A DNA stretch of 64,000 nucleotides, from assembly GCF_001428255.1 (NCBI RefSeq), contig NZ_LMRW01000028.1, forward strand, positions 146,570 through 210,569, read 5' to 3'. Positions 63,856-64,000 of the stretch are shown here, piece by piece. A program made the position numbers and the translations under genes. The DNA comes from Agromyces sp. Soil535 (lineage in GTDB: Bacteria > Actinomycetota > Actinomycetes > Actinomycetales > Microbacteriaceae). How positions within the stretch are numbered: position 1 is the stretch's first letter; each line of letters starts with the position of its first letter. The notes below the pieces were generated by a model that saw only the letters and a program-made list of their open reading frames with translations, was not told the DNA's origin and did no database searches.

Positions 63856-64000
63856 AGATAGGTTGCCCGGAGGGCAGGCCGCGAGGCTGAAACTCGGGTG
63901 CGTCCGTTTCTTGAGAACTCAACAGCGTGCACTATGTTCAATGCCAATTTTTGAACCCTGACCATCCTTTTTTGGGTGGTGGGATTCCTTTGGATTGATG
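63856..64000 (+). other. rRNA operon leader, 5' part
   Basis: The sequence contains GTTGCCCGGAGGGCAG and the actinobacterial pre-16S element TTGAGAACTCAACAGCGTGC, the antitermination/processing leader placed before 16S rRNA. The 16S gene itself lies beyond the window end. Confidence 0.75.

Overview
The window is GC-rich actinobacterial chromosome. I infer a Microbacteriaceae member (Agromyces, Leifsonia or Microbacterium-like) from extreme third-position GC, frequent GTG and TTG starts, DUF3263, DUF3027, WXG100 and LytR_C proteins, a stand-alone groEL behind a CIRCE element, and the order mscL, fmdB, 5-FTHF cyclo-ligase, galU, rimJ-like, which resembles the Mycobacterium tuberculosis Rv0985-Rv0996 region. 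I see no transposase, integrase, prophage or CRISPR array. The window looks like core chromosome with small scars.

Layout. 1-6.7 kb: the end of a DsbA-like membrane thiol protein, tRNA-Thr, nitroreductase and MsrB, DUF3263 and LytR_C proteins, a cold-shock protein, a DUF3048 lipoprotein, and groEL. 6.7-13.3 kb: a WXG100 protein, an OmpR/sensor kinase pair whose ATPase domain carries a long insertion, then a tightly coupled FAD reductase / DHPS-like / RibD-like operon and a second RibD-like reductase. 13.3-20.4 kb: two gene remnants, XPB helicase and its helicase-associated partner, a csp-DUF3027 pair with an extremely acidic tail, and serC-DUF2530. 20.4-24.4 kb: a DtxR-type regulator, then two secreted cell-wall hydrolases (NlpC/P60 and CHAP) with matching promoters, structured leaders and TTG starts, an HNH endonuclease between them, and an orphan 32-35 residue peptide gene. 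24.4-31.1 kb: lactonase, tRNA-Arg, a broken ArsR regulator, DUF6325 plus a duplicated small peptide, a TMEM175-like channel, a small coupled peptide pair, a LigC-type ligase, and a MarR/membrane-protein divergon.

31.1-41.9 kb: AldR-like regulator divergent from alanine dehydrogenase; a sulfane-sulfur operon (CoA-disulfide-reductase/rhodanese fusion, rhodanese, CstR-like repressor) with a consensus-like operator; a 1,263-residue helicase-like protein whose Walker A lysine and DEAD-type motif are lost; mscL, fmdB, 5-FTHF cyclo-ligase, galU and an acetyltransferase. 41.9-53.1 kb: a SepX/GLPR-like membrane protein, tRNA-Ala, an SDR lacking the usual lysine, a GT-C glycosyltransferase, a DHA2 exporter, an AlkD-like protein, an NADP-binding protein, an LLM-class oxidoreductase, a KhtTU-like K+/H+ antiporter pair and an AlaX-like editing protein. 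53.1-64 kb: acyl-CoA dehydrogenase, DUF4349 lipoprotein, a REP-like palindrome pair, two related aldo/keto reductases, an MFS transporter, HrpA helicase with an in-frame REP-like insertion, a CPBP protease, and the multi-promoter leader of an rRNA operon whose 16S gene lies beyond the window.

The strongest leads are the paired SD-sequestering leaders of the cell-wall hydrolases, the pseudo-helicase at 34.8-38.5 kb, and the CstR-type operon.
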